Positions 33,967 through 43,480 are shown, counted from the stretch's first letter. The stretch is DNA of 64,000 nucleotides from Peptococcaceae bacterium (GCA_017399005.1 JAFQEO010000004.1:1-64000); one strand, 5' to 3'. Program-made: numbers and translations. The notes: generated from the letters alone by a model not told the origin.

Positions 33967-34590
33967 CTATCGCAAACGATTAATTTCCTTTTGCAAATTC
34001 GATAAAAAGCTGCCTGCATGAGCACCATCCATCTGCGTATGATGAAATTGAAAAGAAAGAGTTAGATAATATCTAAATAATTTCTTTTTGTATCTGCCCC
34101 AAATGATAAACGGATTATTGAAAATACCACTATTCATGCCAACAGCACCATCAATTTCTGTATCAACAATCGCCGATGTTCCTATTACCATACTATCGTT
34201 TGACAAGTCTCTATCCTGACAGCTCTCCGCAACTCGAACGGTATATTTTAAATACTGCTTATTGTATTCCTCCAGGTCTTCCACATATAAAATATCACAA
34301 GAACTGACCTCACCCTCTTTATTCTTCACGATTGTATTTACTGCGATCTTATCATATTGCATAAGTTTTTCACCGACTGGAAGAACGTAAAACTCTTTTA
34401 CACCTGCTGCAGCCTTGCCAATGCAATAATCAAGAAGCATATTAAATTTCATACCTCTTTTTTTACTGATTCTTATTAAATTTGTCACATCTACCGTCTT
34501 AAAAAATGTCACCATTGGATTAGGTGCTTTCATCCATAATTCATAGGCCATAGCTCTTGTTGTGTCTTTGGGATTAAGTTCTTTTATCAT
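33967..34590 (-). CDS. CatA-like O-acetyltransferase (chloramphenicol acetyltransferase family)
   Basis: A 207-residue protein of the CAT fold, which in classical members acetylates chloramphenicol using acetyl-CoA. The catalytic HHxxxDG is intact (HHTQMDG, 183-189), the conserved N-terminal RxxxYELWMKAPNPM and the central F-x-N-P-F-I-I-W are present. It is shorter than the ~220-residue type enzymes but within the CatA-like range. It overlaps the upstream regulator/GNAT gene by 4 nt. Composition is AT-richer than prfB and secA next to it, suggesting transfer. Whether it confers resistance cannot be told from sequence. Confidence 0.85.
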   Translation of the reverse strand: MIKELNPKDTTRAMAYELWMKAPNPMVTFFKTVDVTNLIRISKKRGMKFNMLLDYCIGKAAAGVKEFYVLPVGEKLMQYDKIAVNTIVKNKEGEVSSCDILYVEDLEEYNKQYLKYTVRVAESCQDRDLSNDSMVIGTSAIVDTEIDGAVGMNSGIFNNPFIIWGRYKKKLFRYYLTLSFQFHHTQMDGAHAGSFLSNLQKEINRLR

Positions 34591-35432
34591 TTTACATCCT
34601 CCTTTTCTTTAGGAGAGATAGTGAAACGTTGTGTCGGATATCCATATTCTATCATCAATTCTCTTTCTGCAAAACCCAGATTCTTTAACAACTCACGATG
34701 TCCTGTATCCGCTCTATCACCTTCACGATAGGTCGTCATACTGATTTCCTTTCCTGGTAAATACGTTTCTAAAAGAACATCTAAAAACAGTTTTTGAATA
34801 TCCTGTTTGCGATATTGTGGATGTATACCTAAAAAATCAATGCAGCCCGGGTTATCAGAAAAAGCCATCGCCCCAACTAAAATACAGCCATCTTTTAATA
34901 CAAGAGCATGTTTTTCGTTTATATGTCTTGTTATCTCGTTCAAATAGTCTTCTTCATTCATAACTGGATACCCGTCAATCACTAATCGCATCAAATCCAT
35001 CCAAATTGGGATATCACTTTTTTCAGCAAAGCGGATATCCTCCTTTGTAAATTCTTTATTAACTATATTTCTATGCAATGTAAATCTCAATTGTAATGGG
35101 TAGAACTCTCGATTTTCCCGATAGCATGCAGGCGGAATTTTATACATCGACTTAAATGCTGAAGAAAATGCCTGCTGACTTTCATAACCGCAAATAAAAG
35201 CGATTTCAATAATCGGTCGATCCGAACAAACCAGTAATTTTGCTGCTTCAGTCAACTGCCGACGCCCGACATAGTCATGAATCGTCATACCCACTGTATC
35301 GGAAAACAGCCGATGCAAATGGTACTTGGAATAGTGGACTGCTTCAGAAATTTTCTCTAAATCCAGCTTGTTACTAAGATTGTTTTCAATGTAGTCAATA
35401 ACTTTTTCGATATTCACAATATTATCATTCAC
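34587..35432 (-). CDS. AraC-type HTH fused to a GNAT acetyltransferase domain
   Basis: A 281-residue fusion. Residues 1-~105 carry two helix-turn-helix units of the AraC/XylS kind (VIDYIENNLSNKLDLEKISEAVHYSKYHLHRLF... and IIEIAFICGYESQQAFSSAFKSMY). Residues ~130-270 resemble a GNAT N-acetyltransferase (IRFAEKSDIPIWMDLMR..., FLGIHPQYRKQDIQKLFLD with the acetyl-CoA-loop region somewhat degenerate, and GHRELLKNLGF). GTG start at 35432 with AAAGGAGG 9 nt upstream. It overlaps the CatA-like gene, so it probably regulates or accompanies it. AT-rich like its partner. Confidence 0.8.
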   Translation of the reverse strand: MNDNIVNIEKVIDYIENNLSNKLDLEKISEAVHYSKYHLHRLFSDTVGMTIHDYVGRRQLTEAAKLLVCSDRPIIEIAFICGYESQQAFSSAFKSMYKIPPACYRENREFYPLQLRFTLHRNIVNKEFTKEDIRFAEKSDIPIWMDLMRLVIDGYPVMNEEDYLNEITRHINEKHALVLKDGCILVGAMAFSDNPGCIDFLGIHPQYRKQDIQKLFLDVLLETYLPGKEISMTTYREGDRADTGHRELLKNLGFAERELMIEYGYPTQRFTISPKEKEDVK

Positions 35433-35540
35433 TATTGATTCCCTCCTTTCGTAGAAGAATTATAGCAAAACAAAGAATCATTGTTTTAATATTTCTTGCT
35501 ATTCACAGTCAGTTTTCTGGACCGGGCATAGCGTACGAAA

Positions 35541-35571
35541 AAAAAGCCTCAGGAAATTTCCTGAAGCTCTT
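35541..35571 (-). terminator. Terminator behind the Uma2 gene; copy 1 of a 26-bp repeat
   Basis: Minus-strand hairpin AGAGCTTCAGGAAA/TTTCCTGAGGCT followed by eight T. The 26 bases at 35546-35571 recur identically at 36239-36264. Confidence 0.85.
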
Positions 35572-35602
35572 AAAAACTCTCTATAACTTTTACATCTTGA
35601 TT

Positions 35603-36130
35603 TTAATTTATTCCCTCAAACAGCGTTTCCACGGCGATTACAATTTCCGGGCGGGCCATTGACTGGACGCTGTCATGAATACCGTATGTCTCAGCGGTAT
35701 TGTTTACATAATCATGTACGGTGACGGTTTTCACTTTTGGATCAATAATCCAGTATTCCTTTACCACTTTCATTTCTTCGTATTTTGCCACTTTAAGGCG
35801 CAAATCTCTCTGGCGTGTGGAAGGGCTCAGAATTTCAAAAATAATCTCAGGCAGTTCGGCATCTTTATCGCAAAAGACCATCATATCCGGTTTGTAAACA
35901 TTATTATTGAACTGGATATCCATTTCATAAATAGAACGGCATTTGGTTCCAGTTAACCTTGAGCGCAATACGAAATGCAGTTCACTTGCAATTTCCTGAT
36001 GCTCCCTTGACGGGCTTGGTGACATCATAACAAAGCCGTCAACCAGTTCGTAATTCCAGCCTTCTTCTTTTGTCATTGCATAAAATTCCTCTGGCGAGGA
36101 CAGTTTTAACGGTTTTACAGCATTCATCAC
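35603..36130 (-). CDS. Uma2-family (DUF820) PD-(D/E)xK nuclease-fold protein
   Basis: A 175-residue protein with the Uma2 layout: YELVDGFVMMSPSPSREHQ near the N-terminus, then P-D-M-M-V-F-C and E-I-L-S-P-S-T-R-Q-R-D-L-R-L-K-V-A-K-Y (the D and E-x-K-like positions of the nuclease fold), and EYWIIDP. Uma2 proteins are abundant in cyanobacteria and some anaerobes, often linked to mobile DNA; their function is not established. The GTG at 36130 is 8 nt after AAGGAG, the ATG at 36127 is an alternative. It stands alone between secA and the CatA unit and is bracketed by duplicated terminators. Confidence 0.9.
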   Translation of the reverse strand: MMNAVKPLKLSSPEEFYAMTKEEGWNYELVDGFVMMSPSPSREHQEIASELHFVLRSRLTGTKCRSIYEMDIQFNNNVYKPDMMVFCDKDAELPEIIFEILSPSTRQRDLRLKVAKYEEMKVVKEYWIIDPKVKTVTVHDYVNNTAETYGIHDSVQSMARPEIVIAVETLFEGIN

Positions 36131-36238
36131 ACATCACGCTCCTTTGTTTTATTATACTACAATCGCATAGCATCTGTCATTGCCTTTTCCGATTATTTTA
36201 GCTTTTAAAAAGCAGAAATATTGCAGGCAAACAAAAGA

Positions 36239-36264
36239 GCCTCAGGAAATTTCCTGAAGCTCTT
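36239..36264 (-). terminator. Terminator copy 2 of the 26-bp repeat (upstream of Uma2)
   Basis: Identical to 35546-35571. The minus-strand hairpin ends in CTCTTTTGTTTGC. It probably terminates the secA transcript. Confidence 0.75.
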
Positions 36265-36410
36265 GAAAACTATCGTTTATTAATTCAAAGCAAGTATTTT
36301 ATTTAACGGGTAACGGGGCGTCGAGGACGCCGCCCCCTACAATGCATATATTATAGACGGTCACAATCCCAGTGGCGCAGGATTTTTTGCCTGCCACTAT
36401 CCCAGGAACG

Positions 36411-36515
36411 CCGGGAATTTTTCGTAGGGCAAGGCCGTGAGGAAATTTGTGCCGCGCCGCGTACATAAGGTACGCAAGCAAGCAAATTTTCTCGCAACAC
36501 AGCCATACGGAAAAT
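36411..36515 (+). repeat. Three-copy intergenic repeat, copy I
   Basis: Shares with copy III the exact block GCGTACATAAGGTACGCAAG (36460-36479), and with copy II the AAGCAAGCAAATTT and CATACGGAAAAT segments. Ends are loosely inverted (AATTTTTCGTA and TACGGAAAATT). Just upstream, GGCGCAGGATTTTTTGC repeats the 5' end of the other copies. Confidence 0.75.
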
Positions 36516-36526
36516 TAATGCGTTCC

Positions 36527-39031
36527 TCACTTGCCGCAGCAGTGTTTATATTTCTTGCCACTCCCGCAAGGACATAAATCGTTACGGCCTACTTTTTCTT
36601 TGTTTACTTTTGGTTTTTTCACCTGTGCTTCGTCACCGTGGGATGCTTCCAGAATGTCGGTGCGTTCTTTTGGTTTTTCCACGATAGCCACACGGAAAAT
36701 CAGACGGATGGTTTCGTACTGGATTTCGTACATCATCTGCTGGAACATGTCAAAGGCTTCGTTTTTGTATTCGTCAACCGGATTGCGCTGTGCATATGCA
36801 CGCAGGTTAATACCCTGACGGAGCTGGTCCATAGCATCCAGATGTTCCATCCATTTGATATCAACGTTTTTCAGCAGAATCAGGCGCTCCACTTCGTGGA
36901 ACTGTTCGCTGCCCAGTTCTTCCTCTCGCTGATGATAGCGGTTCAGAGCCACTTCTTTCAGGTAAGCTTCCACTTCCGGTTTTTCCATTTTCAGAATTTT
37001 ATCTTTATCGATTGGTTCCGGCAGAGCGAATGCTTCCACCATACGCTGCTGCAGTAAATCCAGATCCCATTCTTCCGGATATTTGCCTGCTGCGGAGATT
37101 TCGTCCAGAATGGTTGTGGCGATGGTTTCCACCATGCTCTGCAGGCTGGCGCTCATGTTTTCGCCCATCAGAATCTGGCGGCGCTGCCCGTAGATAACCT
37201 CACGCTGCTGGTTCATAACGTTATCGTATTCCAGCACATTTTTACGAATCTCAAAGTTACGCACTTCCACACGTTTCTGTGCGGTTTCAATACTCTTGGA
37301 AATCATTTTATTTTCAATCGGCATATCATCATCCATACCGATTTTGTCCATGATACCGGTGATGTTGTCGGCACCGAAGCGACGCATTAAATCATCTTCC
37401 AGAGAGATATAGAACTGGGTGAAACCAGGGTCCCCCTGACGGCCGCTACGACCGCGCAGCTGATTATCGATACGGCGTGCTTCATGACGCTCTGTACCGA
37501 TGATGTATAAACCGCCCAGGTCTTTTACGCCTTCGCCCAGCACGATATCGGTACCACGGCCTGCCATGTTGGTGGCAATGGTAACGGTATGCTGCTGACC
37601 TGCCAGTGCAACAATCTCTGCTTCTTTTTCATGATATTTTGCGTTCAGTACCTGATGCGGAACGCCTCTGCGTTTTAACAGTTCGCTCAGCATTTCAGAA
37701 ATCTGGATGGAAACAGTACCAACCAGAACCGGCTGACCAGCCTGATAACGCTCTACTACTTTTTCAATAATGGCTTTGTATTTGCCCATCTGGGTGCGAT
37801 ATACCACGTCTGGACGGTCTTCACGCACAACCGGTTTGTTGGTTGGAATAATTACAACGTCCATACCGTAAATGCCGCGGAATTCGTCTTCCTCGGTTTT
37901 TGCAGTACCTGTCATCCCTGCCAGTTTGTTGTACATACGGAAGTAGTTCTGGAAGGTGATAGTTGCCAGTGTCTGAGATTCTTTCTCGATTTTTACGCCT
38001 TCTTTGGCTTCAATGGCCTGATGCAGGCCTTCACTGTAACGACGGCCAAACATTAAACGGCCGGTAAATTCGTCTACGATAATAACCTGGTCATCTTTCA
38101 CCACATAGTCACGGTCGCGTTTCATGATAACATGGGCACGCAGACCCTGATTTACATGATGTGCCAGTTCCATGTTGTTTTCATCCGCCAGGTTTTCGAT
38201 GCCCAGCAGTTTTTCTACATGTGCAACCCCTTCTTCGGTCAGCACTACGTTTTTCGCTTTTTCATCCACGGTATAATCTTCTTCCGCGCGCAGACGAGGA
38301 ATCAGTTTGGATACCACAGTATAATAATCTTTTGGTTTTTCCGCAACGCCGGAAATGATTAACGGTGTTCTTGCTTCGTCGATGAGGATGCTGTCCACCT
38401 CGTCCACCAGCGCAAAGTTTAAATCACGCTGTACCATATTTTCCGGATGCATAACCATATTGTCACGCAGATAGTCAAAACCGAACTCATTGTTGGTACC
38501 GTAGGTGATATCGGCAGCATATGCCTCTTTTCTCTGGTTGAAATCCAGACCGTGTACAATCAGACCTACGCTCAGGCCCAGGAAATTATACAGCTGCCCC
38601 ATCTGCTCGCTGTCGCGGGTAGCCAGATAATCGTTGACAGTAATAACGTGAACACCTTTGCCTGTTAAAGCATTCAGATAAACCGGCAGTGTTGCCACCA
38701 GAGTTTTCCCTTCACCGGTTTTCATTTCGGCAATACGGCCCTGATGCAGTACAACACCGCCCATCAGCTGAACATCAAAATGACGCATGCCCAGTACACG
38801 GGTGGATGCCTCACGCACAACAGCATAAGCCTCCGGCAGAATCTGATCCAGCGTTTCACCATTTGCCAGACGGGATTTAAATTCATCGGTTTTTGCACGC
38901 AGCTGTTCATCACTCAGTTTTGCCACTGCATCAGTAAAGCTGTTAATTTGTGCAACCTGCTTTTCCAGCTTCTTTATATCTTTTTTGGTATCGTTATTAT
39001 CAATAAAGTTTCGTAAAAATTCAAAAGCCAT
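36527..39031 (-). CDS. secA: Preprotein translocase ATPase SecA
   Basis: SecA (834 residues) is the motor that drives preproteins through SecYEG. Visible: the N-terminal [21 protein letters not shown]-type region, Walker A GEGKTL ([16 protein letters not shown]), DEAD-like [19 protein letters not shown], the second nucleotide domain with NMAGRGTDI and [10 protein letters not shown], and a C-terminal SEC-C zinc motif [13 protein letters not shown]. The ATG has AAGGAGG 10 nt upstream. hpf lies upstream, divergently transcribed; prfB, its usual follower, is separated by inserted genes. Confidence 0.98.
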   Translation of the reverse strand: MAFEFLRNFIDNNDTKKDIKKLEKQVAQINSFTDAVAKLSDEQLRAKTDEFKSRLANGETLDQILPEAYAVVREASTRVLGMRHFDVQLMGGVVLHQGRIAEMKTGEGKTLVATLPVYLNALTGKGVHVITVNDYLATRDSEQMGQLYNFLGLSVGLIVHGLDFNQRKEAYAADITYGTNNEFGFDYLRDNMVMHPENMVQRDLNFALVDEVDSILIDEARTPLIISGVAEKPKDYYTVVSKLIPRLRAEEDYTVDEKAKNVVLTEEGVAHVEKLLGIENLADENNMELAHHVNQGLRAHVIMKRDRDYVVKDDQVIIVDEFTGRLMFGRRYSEGLHQAIEAKEGVKIEKESQTLATITFQNYFRMYNKLAGMTGTAKTEEDEFRGIYGMDVVIIPTNKPVVREDRPDVVYRTQMGKYKAIIEKVVERYQAGQPVLVGTVSIQISEMLSELLKRRGVPHQVLNAKYHEKEAEIVALAGQQHTVTIATNMAGRGTDIVLGEGVKDLGGLYIIGTERHEARRIDNQLRGRSGRQGDPGFTQFYISLEDDLMRRFGADNITGIMDKIGMDDDMPIENKMISKSIETAQKRVEVRNFEIRKNVLEYDNVMNQQREVIYGQRRQILMGENMSASLQSMVETIATTILDEISAAGKYPEEWDLDLLQQRMVEAFALPEPIDKDKILKMEKPEVEAYLKEVALNRYHQREEELGSEQFHEVERLILLKNVDIKWMEHLDAMDQLRQGINLRAYAQRNPVDEYKNEAFDMFQQMMYEIQYETIRLIFRVAIVEKPKERTDILEASHGDEAQVKKPKVNKEKVGRNDLCPCGSGKKYKHCCGK

Positions 39032-39177
39032 CGAATATGACCCTCCTTATATTCCGGGTTCTAAACCGTAACTTATATTATAACACAGTAAAACCATTCT
39101 TGAAACAATATTTCCTGCAAAAATTACTAGATACCTGCCGCACGATAATTAATTTTATAAAATTTTCAAAAAACATA

Positions 39178-39206
39178 TTTACAAATCGGCCGTTATCGTT
39201 CATAAT
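39178..39206 (+). promoter_or_regulatory. Predicted promoter of hpf
   Basis: TTTACA (39178-39183), 17-nt spacer, CATAAT (39201-39206), about 70 nt before the hpf start. Confidence 0.6.
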
Positions 39207-39275
39207 AGACTAAACAGATAAATATTTTTTATCTATCTGGACTCAATTTTTTTAACCCGAAAGGAGTTGGCAATT

Positions 39276-39791
39276 ATGAGAATCACTGTAAAAGCCAAAA
39301 ACACTCAAGTTACTGAACCATTAACAGACTATATCGAAAAACGGTTTGCAAAACTGGACAAATATTTCGCTGATGCTGATTTAGCTGCAACCGTAACACT
39401 GGTTGTTGAAAAAGGTCTGCACCGCGTTGAAGCTACCATTCCGATGAACCGCTACATCCTGCGTGCTGAAGACAGCACTAACGATATGTACGCATCCATC
39501 GACGGCGTAGTAGATAAACTGGAAAGACAGGTTCGTAAATACAAAACCAAAATCAACCGTAAAGGGAAAGCTCAGATTATCAACGAACTGCCAGCAATGG
39601 AAGAAGAAGCTGAAATCATCAAAACAAAAAGCTTCGTATTAAAACCAATGGATGAAGAAGAAGCTATTATGCAGATGGAATTACTGGAACATGATTTCTT
39701 CGTATTCCTGCACGCTGAAACCAACGCTGTTAATGTTGTTTACAAACGCAAAGACGGTCAGTATGGTTTAATCCAGCCTATCATCGATTAG
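39276..39791 (+). CDS. hpf: Ribosome hibernation-promoting factor, long form
   Basis: A 171-residue long-form HPF, which in Bacillota joins idle 70S ribosomes into 100S dimers. Residues 1-~100 are the HPF/RaiA domain (ITVKAKNTQVTEPLTDYIEKRFAKLDKYF..., YASIDGVVDKLERQVRKYKTKINRK), and the C-terminal domain (~118-171: IKTKSFVLKPMDEEEAIMQMELLEHDFFVFLHAET) mediates dimerisation. The ATG at 39276 has AAAGGAG 9 nt upstream; a TTG at 39267 overlaps that site. Divergent from secA. Confidence 0.96.
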   Translation: MRITVKAKNTQVTEPLTDYIEKRFAKLDKYFADADLAATVTLVVEKGLHRVEATIPMNRYILRAEDSTNDMYASIDGVVDKLERQVRKYKTKINRKGKAQIINELPAMEEEAEIIKTKSFVLKPMDEEEAIMQMELLEHDFFVFLHAETNAVNVVYKRKDGQYGLIQPIID

Positions 39792-39920
39792 TCTTCCGCT
39801 TTGCCAATAAATTTTTTCTGAAATGTGGAAAAGTCCTTGCCATTTATTTGAAAGACCGTTATAATGGTTACTGTAGCTGCGAATCCGCAAGCTATTATCT
39901 ATCTTGAAAGGATGATTCAC

Positions 39921-40118
39921 ATGCAGGGTAAAGTAAAATGGTTTAATGCAGAAAAAGGTTATGGTTTTATCGAAGGTCAGGACGGCAAAGATGTATTCGT
40001 ACACTTTTCTGCAATTGAACAGGAAGGGTTCAAAACTTTAGACGAAGGTCAGGAAGTTGAATTCGAAGTAGTTGAAGGCGCAAGAGGTCCTCAGGCTGCT
40101 AACGTTGTTAAACTTTAA
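39921..40118 (+). CDS. Cold-shock protein (CspA family)
   Basis: A 65-residue OB-fold RNA chaperone. RNP1 KGYGFI ([11 protein letters not shown]) and RNP2 VFVHFSAI are intact, with the typical opening QGKVKWFN and ending GPQAANVVK. The ATG at 39921 follows GAAAGGATG; upstream in-frame ATGs at 39864 and 39912 are not needed. It has its own terminator. A role in RNA unwinding is family knowledge; nothing here shows cold regulation. Confidence 0.97.
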   Translation: MQGKVKWFNAEKGYGFIEGQDGKDVFVHFSAIEQEGFKTLDEGQEVEFEVVEGARGPQAANVVKL

Positions 40119-40172
40119 TTTTAAAATTAATATCTCAGATTTTAATATATAGATTAAAGAAGCACGATCACG

Positions 40173-40203
40173 GAGCGTACAGCAATGTACGCTCTGTTTT
40201 TTT
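40173..40203 (+). terminator. Terminator of the csp gene
   Basis: Stem GAGCGTACA/TGTACGCTC with a 4-nt loop followed by TGTTTTTTT. Confidence 0.9.
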
Positions 40204-40257
40204 ATCCTCTTCCCACTTCTGTTTCTCCGTAAAAAATTCATTCATATAAAACAAAAA

Positions 40258-40431
40258 GAGCAGGAAAAAGCCTGTTATCTTTGAACGAATTCCGACTATA
40301 GATGGACATGATCCAGTCTGTCATACGTGCATCGGACATCATCTATGATGTTCCGAATGCACAGGACGGACTGGAGGTAATGTCCATGTATGGAGGGAAA
40401 GTGAAAATGATAACAGCCGTTTTTCCTGCTC
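40258..40431 (-). ncRNA. Structured 3'-UTR RNA element R1 (downstream of ridA)
   Basis: On the minus strand an outer stem GAGCAGGAAAAA/TTTTTCCTGCTC plus CTGTTATC/GATAACAG encloses core A (40376-40400, TCCCTCCATACATGGACA) and core B (40288-40312, TGTCCATCTATAGTCGGAA), which pair as ATGGACAT/ATGTCCAT and ATA/TAT. An inner long hairpin (CCAGTC, GTGCAT, AACATCAT arms) has no counterpart sequence in R2 or R3. It begins 16 nt after the ridA stop and ends in TTTTTGTTTT. Core and layout recur in R2 (49265-49481) and R3 (46945-47112). Function unknown. Confidence 0.7.
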
Positions 40432-40446
40432 CTATCTGTTTTTAAT

Positions 40447-40824
40447 TTATTTTACCGCAATTGCGTCCATTTCCAGTAACACATCTTTTGGCAGACGCGC
40501 CACTTCTACGCATGCTCTTGCAGGGCAGTTTTCTTTGAAATACTCGCTGTAAACGGCATTGATTTTTGCAAAGTCGTCCATGTTTTTGATAAACACGCTG
40601 GTTTTTACTACATGGTCTAATGTTAAGCCTGCTGCTTCTACAACTGCTTTCACATTTTCCATAACCTGACGAGCCTGTTCCTCCACTTTATCGGATACGA
40701 TTACACCGGTTGCAGGAATTACAGGAATCTGACCGGATACATATAAAGTATCACCAGCCATAACAGCCTGCGAATACGGGCCGATAGCCTGCGGTGCATT
40801 GTTTGTCTGAATAATCTGTTTCAT
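40447..40824 (-). CDS. ridA: RidA family enamine/imine deaminase
   Basis: A 125-residue YjgF/YER057c/UK114 protein that hydrolyses reactive 2-aminoacrylate-type enamines from PLP enzymes. Typical start TNNAPQAIGPYSQAV, central YVSGQIPV, and the C-terminal PARACVEVARLPKDVLLEMDAIA with the conserved catalytic-site Arg. ATG preceded by GGAGG. Structured RNA element R1 follows on the same strand. Confidence 0.95.
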   Translation of the reverse strand: MKQIIQTNNAPQAIGPYSQAVMAGDTLYVSGQIPVIPATGVIVSDKVEEQARQVMENVKAVVEAAGLTLDHVVKTSVFIKNMDDFAKINAVYSEYFKENCPARACVEVARLPKDVLLEMDAIAVK

Positions 40825-40885
40825 GTGATATTCCTCCTGTTTTCTTATTATTTATATAACCTATTGCGAGCAGAAGTGTCGGCAC

Positions 40886-41614
40886 TTATTTCTGTGCGGA
40901 AGCCACTCCTGCGATTTCACATATTAATTTCGGTCTAAATGCCAGATAATCGGCACTGACCAGATGAAAATCAATACCCCAGTGCGTTCCTTCAAAAGCA
41001 TTCTGCAGCGCATAGCTATGCAGATGACCGTACAGGCATGTTTCCACGCCATACTGCTCCATCAGCTCCACAAAGACACTCTTCTCATGTTTTCCGTTTA
41101 CCGGCGGATAATGAAACATTACAATTTTATGTGATATACCCTTTGGCACACTATCCAGCGATAATTTTAAACGGCCCAGCTCTCGCTGAAAGATTTTTTC
41201 GTCATGCGGGTCACTGAATTCTCCATCCGGGCAGGTCCACCCTCTGGTGCCGCACACAGCCACATCGCCGAAAACAAAGCAGTTATTCTGCAGAACCGCA
41301 AAGCCCTCCGGCAGAATCTTTCTGATTTTACTCAGGCTGTCCCACCATAAATCATGATTGCCTTTGGCGATAATTTTCTGGCCGGGCAGCTGTTCCAGAA
41401 ATTTTAAATCCGGTTCAAATTCCTCCAGCGTCATGGCCCAGGAAATATCTCCCGGCAGCAGTACTACATCTTCCTCTGTAACACAATCCAGCCAGTGCTG
41501 GCGAATCTTTTCGCCGTGGTCCTGCCAGCTGTCACCAAAAATCCCCATAGGCTTATATTCGTTTCCTTCTGCATCAAAAGAAAGATGCGGGTCACCCAGT
41601 GCAAACAGTTTCAT
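40886..41614 (-). CDS. Calcineurin-like metallophosphoesterase
   Basis: A 242-residue cytosolic metallophosphoesterase. All dimetal-site motifs are present: GDPHL (D-x-H, residues 7-11), GDISW, GNHD (~102), H in VMFHYPP, and GHLH. The substrate is not evident; homologues near rng and ribosome-related genes are often annotated only as phosphohydrolase. It overlaps the rng stop by 4 nt and is thus translationally coupled to it. Confidence 0.93.
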   Translation of the reverse strand: MKLFALGDPHLSFDAEGNEYKPMGIFGDSWQDHGEKIRQHWLDCVTEEDVVLLPGDISWAMTLEEFEPDLKFLEQLPGQKIIAKGNHDLWWDSLSKIRKILPEGFAVLQNNCFVFGDVAVCGTRGWTCPDGEFSDPHDEKIFQRELGRLKLSLDSVPKGISHKIVMFHYPPVNGKHEKSVFVELMEQYGVETCLYGHLHSYALQNAFEGTHWGIDFHLVSADYLAFRPKLICEIAGVASAQK

Positions 41615-43296
41615 CGCGATACCTCCTCTTCCGGAAGAATCATCGTCGCTTCCGCATGGCTTCGCATCACATGCTGAATTTCCAGCATTACCGGCTTTCC
41701 GCTTCCGGCAAGATTGCCTGCACCAGCCACACGAATCACATAACCGTTTAAACGGGCTAAACCATCCTTCTTATCATTCTGATAACGGCTTTCAATCGGT
41801 ACCTGCAGCACTTCCCCCTTATGCACCGGCAGAAACTCGCTGCACTGGTTTTCCTGCTGCGCTTTTACAGTGAAATCCTGCATAGCGAACGAGGCATCGC
41901 CTCGCAGAAGGACTTGCCGTTCTGTTTGCAGTTCCAGTTTTTTCAGCCACTGCCCTTCTTCGGTAAGCAGCCATGCTGCCACCTGAGGATGACAGTTCAC
42001 AGTAAGAACCGGATGTTCCGAACGGTTTGCCTCTTCCTCCAGTTTTTCCAGAACTCGAAGCCCCACTGTTGCTGCACTGTCTACCCTGCCCCGTTCCAGA
42101 CAGAACGGACACGGCTGTTCCAGCGTTTCACACAGCGGCGCCCGCATTTTTTTGCGTGTCATCTCCACAAGCCCCAGCTGTGTCATACCAAGCACATTGG
42201 TTTTCACACGGTCTTTTTTCAAAAGATTCTCCAGAGTCTCCAGTACCAGGTTCTGATCTTCCGGCTTCTGCATATCAATAAAATCAATCAGAATAATGCC
42301 GGATAAATTACGCAGGCGAATCTGCCATGCAATCTCCTCGGCTGCTTCCAGATTCATCTGCACGATGGTATCCTGAAAATCCTGTTTACCTGTAAATTTG
42401 CCCGTATTCACATCAATTACATTCAGCGCCTCTGTCCGGTCAAACACAATGTATCCACCGTTTTTCAGCCAGATTTTGCGACTGTGAATGCCTCGAACAG
42501 CTCCTTCCAGCCCGAATTTCCCGATAAGATTTTCTTCACGCCAGCGGATTTTAAACCGTACCTTTCTCTGCACAATCTGCTGCTGCAGAGTTTCATACAG
42601 CGCAAAGTCGTTCACATAAATGCCTTCCAGAGCATCCTCCCGGGCGCAGTCCCGGATAATCTGTGCGGCTAAATCCTGATCTGCCTGAATCAGCCCCGGA
42701 CTTTGCACCTGAGCAATTTTTTCCTGCAGCTGTTCCCATCGGCTCAAAAGCCACTGAAACTCCTGGCGAAGTTCTTCCGGGGTGCAGTTCTGCCCGGCCG
42801 TGCGCACAATCAGCCCGCAGGACTGACCTGCCAGCAGTTCATCGGTTAACTCCTTCAGTGCCTGCCGTTTGCCATCCGGCGTGATTTTTTTGGATACCGC
42901 CGCATACGGTTTTCCCGGCACAAGCACCAGAGTACGGCCTGGAATGGAAATCTTACCGCTTACCTTTGGCCCTTTGGCATCCACCGCCTCTTTTTTGATT
43001 TGCACCACAATCGACTGCCCTGTTTTCAGCACATCGCTGATATTAGGTTTACAGCCTTCCTGTTCTTCCGGAAGCGCCACATCCTCCAGTGCCAGATAGG
43101 CATTTTTCTCCCATCCAATATCAATGAAAGCTGCCTGCATACCCGGAAGCACCGATTCCACAATACCGCGATATATACTGCCGGTTGTTGGATTTGCATC
43201 CACACGCTGCACATAATACTCCGCAAGACGGCCATCCTCCAGCACTGCCACCTGCATCTGCCGTTTATCGTTCTGGATGATTATTTGTTGCTGCAT
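41611..43296 (-). CDS. rng: Ribonuclease E/G family endoribonuclease
   Basis: RNase G-like protein (561 residues) that cleaves single-stranded AU-rich RNA and matures rRNA. N-terminal S1-type domain with GSIYRGIVESVLPGMQAAFIDIGWEKNAYL (~38-67), then the catalytic FDRTEALNVIDVNTGKF with the conserved metal-binding D-V-N and IILIDFIDM, and the zinc-link-like C-P-F-C region (LEQPCPFCLERG). No long E-type scaffold tail, so the shorter RNase G form. In many Bacillota this gene follows the radical-SAM/DUF2344 pair, as here. Confidence 0.95.
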   Translation of the reverse strand: MQQQIIIQNDKRQMQVAVLEDGRLAEYYVQRVDANPTTGSIYRGIVESVLPGMQAAFIDIGWEKNAYLALEDVALPEEQEGCKPNISDVLKTGQSIVVQIKKEAVDAKGPKVSGKISIPGRTLVLVPGKPYAAVSKKITPDGKRQALKELTDELLAGQSCGLIVRTAGQNCTPEELRQEFQWLLSRWEQLQEKIAQVQSPGLIQADQDLAAQIIRDCAREDALEGIYVNDFALYETLQQQIVQRKVRFKIRWREENLIGKFGLEGAVRGIHSRKIWLKNGGYIVFDRTEALNVIDVNTGKFTGKQDFQDTIVQMNLEAAEEIAWQIRLRNLSGIILIDFIDMQKPEDQNLVLETLENLLKKDRVKTNVLGMTQLGLVEMTRKKMRAPLCETLEQPCPFCLERGRVDSAATVGLRVLEKLEEEANRSEHPVLTVNCHPQVAAWLLTEEGQWLKKLELQTERQVLLRGDASFAMQDFTVKAQQENQCSEFLPVHKGEVLQVPIESRYQNDKKDGLARLNGYVIRVAGAGNLAGSGKPVMLEIQHVMRSHAEATMILPEEEVSR

Positions 43297-43330
43297 GACA
43301 ATTCACCTCCTCCGCCGTCGCTTGCCTTTT

Positions 43331-43435
43331 TTACCTCCAACTGCGTTGTTTTGAATTTTTCTCGCCTTGCGTACCTTATGTACGCGTCGCTCAAAAAATC
43401 CAAAGCCGCCTTGTCGGATGCAAAAAATTCTGCGC
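43331..43435 (-). repeat. Three-copy intergenic repeat, copy III (inverted)
   Basis: Read on the minus strand it begins GCGCAGAATTTTTTGC, then ACAAGGCGGCTTT, the block GCGTACATAAGGTACGCAAG, and ends AACAACGCAGTTGGAGG. It fills the 185-bp gap between the DUF2344 gene and rng. Confidence 0.75.
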
Positions 43436-43480
43436 TCTTTGTTTCTATTTTTGTTATACCAGGCACAAAAAAATAAGTTC

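Larger units (their letters stand above)
36131..36526. other. Intergenic region secA-Uma2 holding several repeats
   Basis: About 400 bp without a gene. It contains the second 26-bp terminator copy (36239-36264), a GC-rich GTAGGGG-ended hairpin (36315-36340, minus orientation), and copy I of the three-copy intergenic repeat (36411-36515). I see no reading frame with a ribosome binding site. Confidence 0.7.

Noticed and set aside
40258-40431. R1 as the known raiA-motif RNA because hpf is nearby
   Set aside because: It lies downstream of csp, behind ridA and on the opposite strand, not in the hpf leader, and two further copies have no link to hpf.
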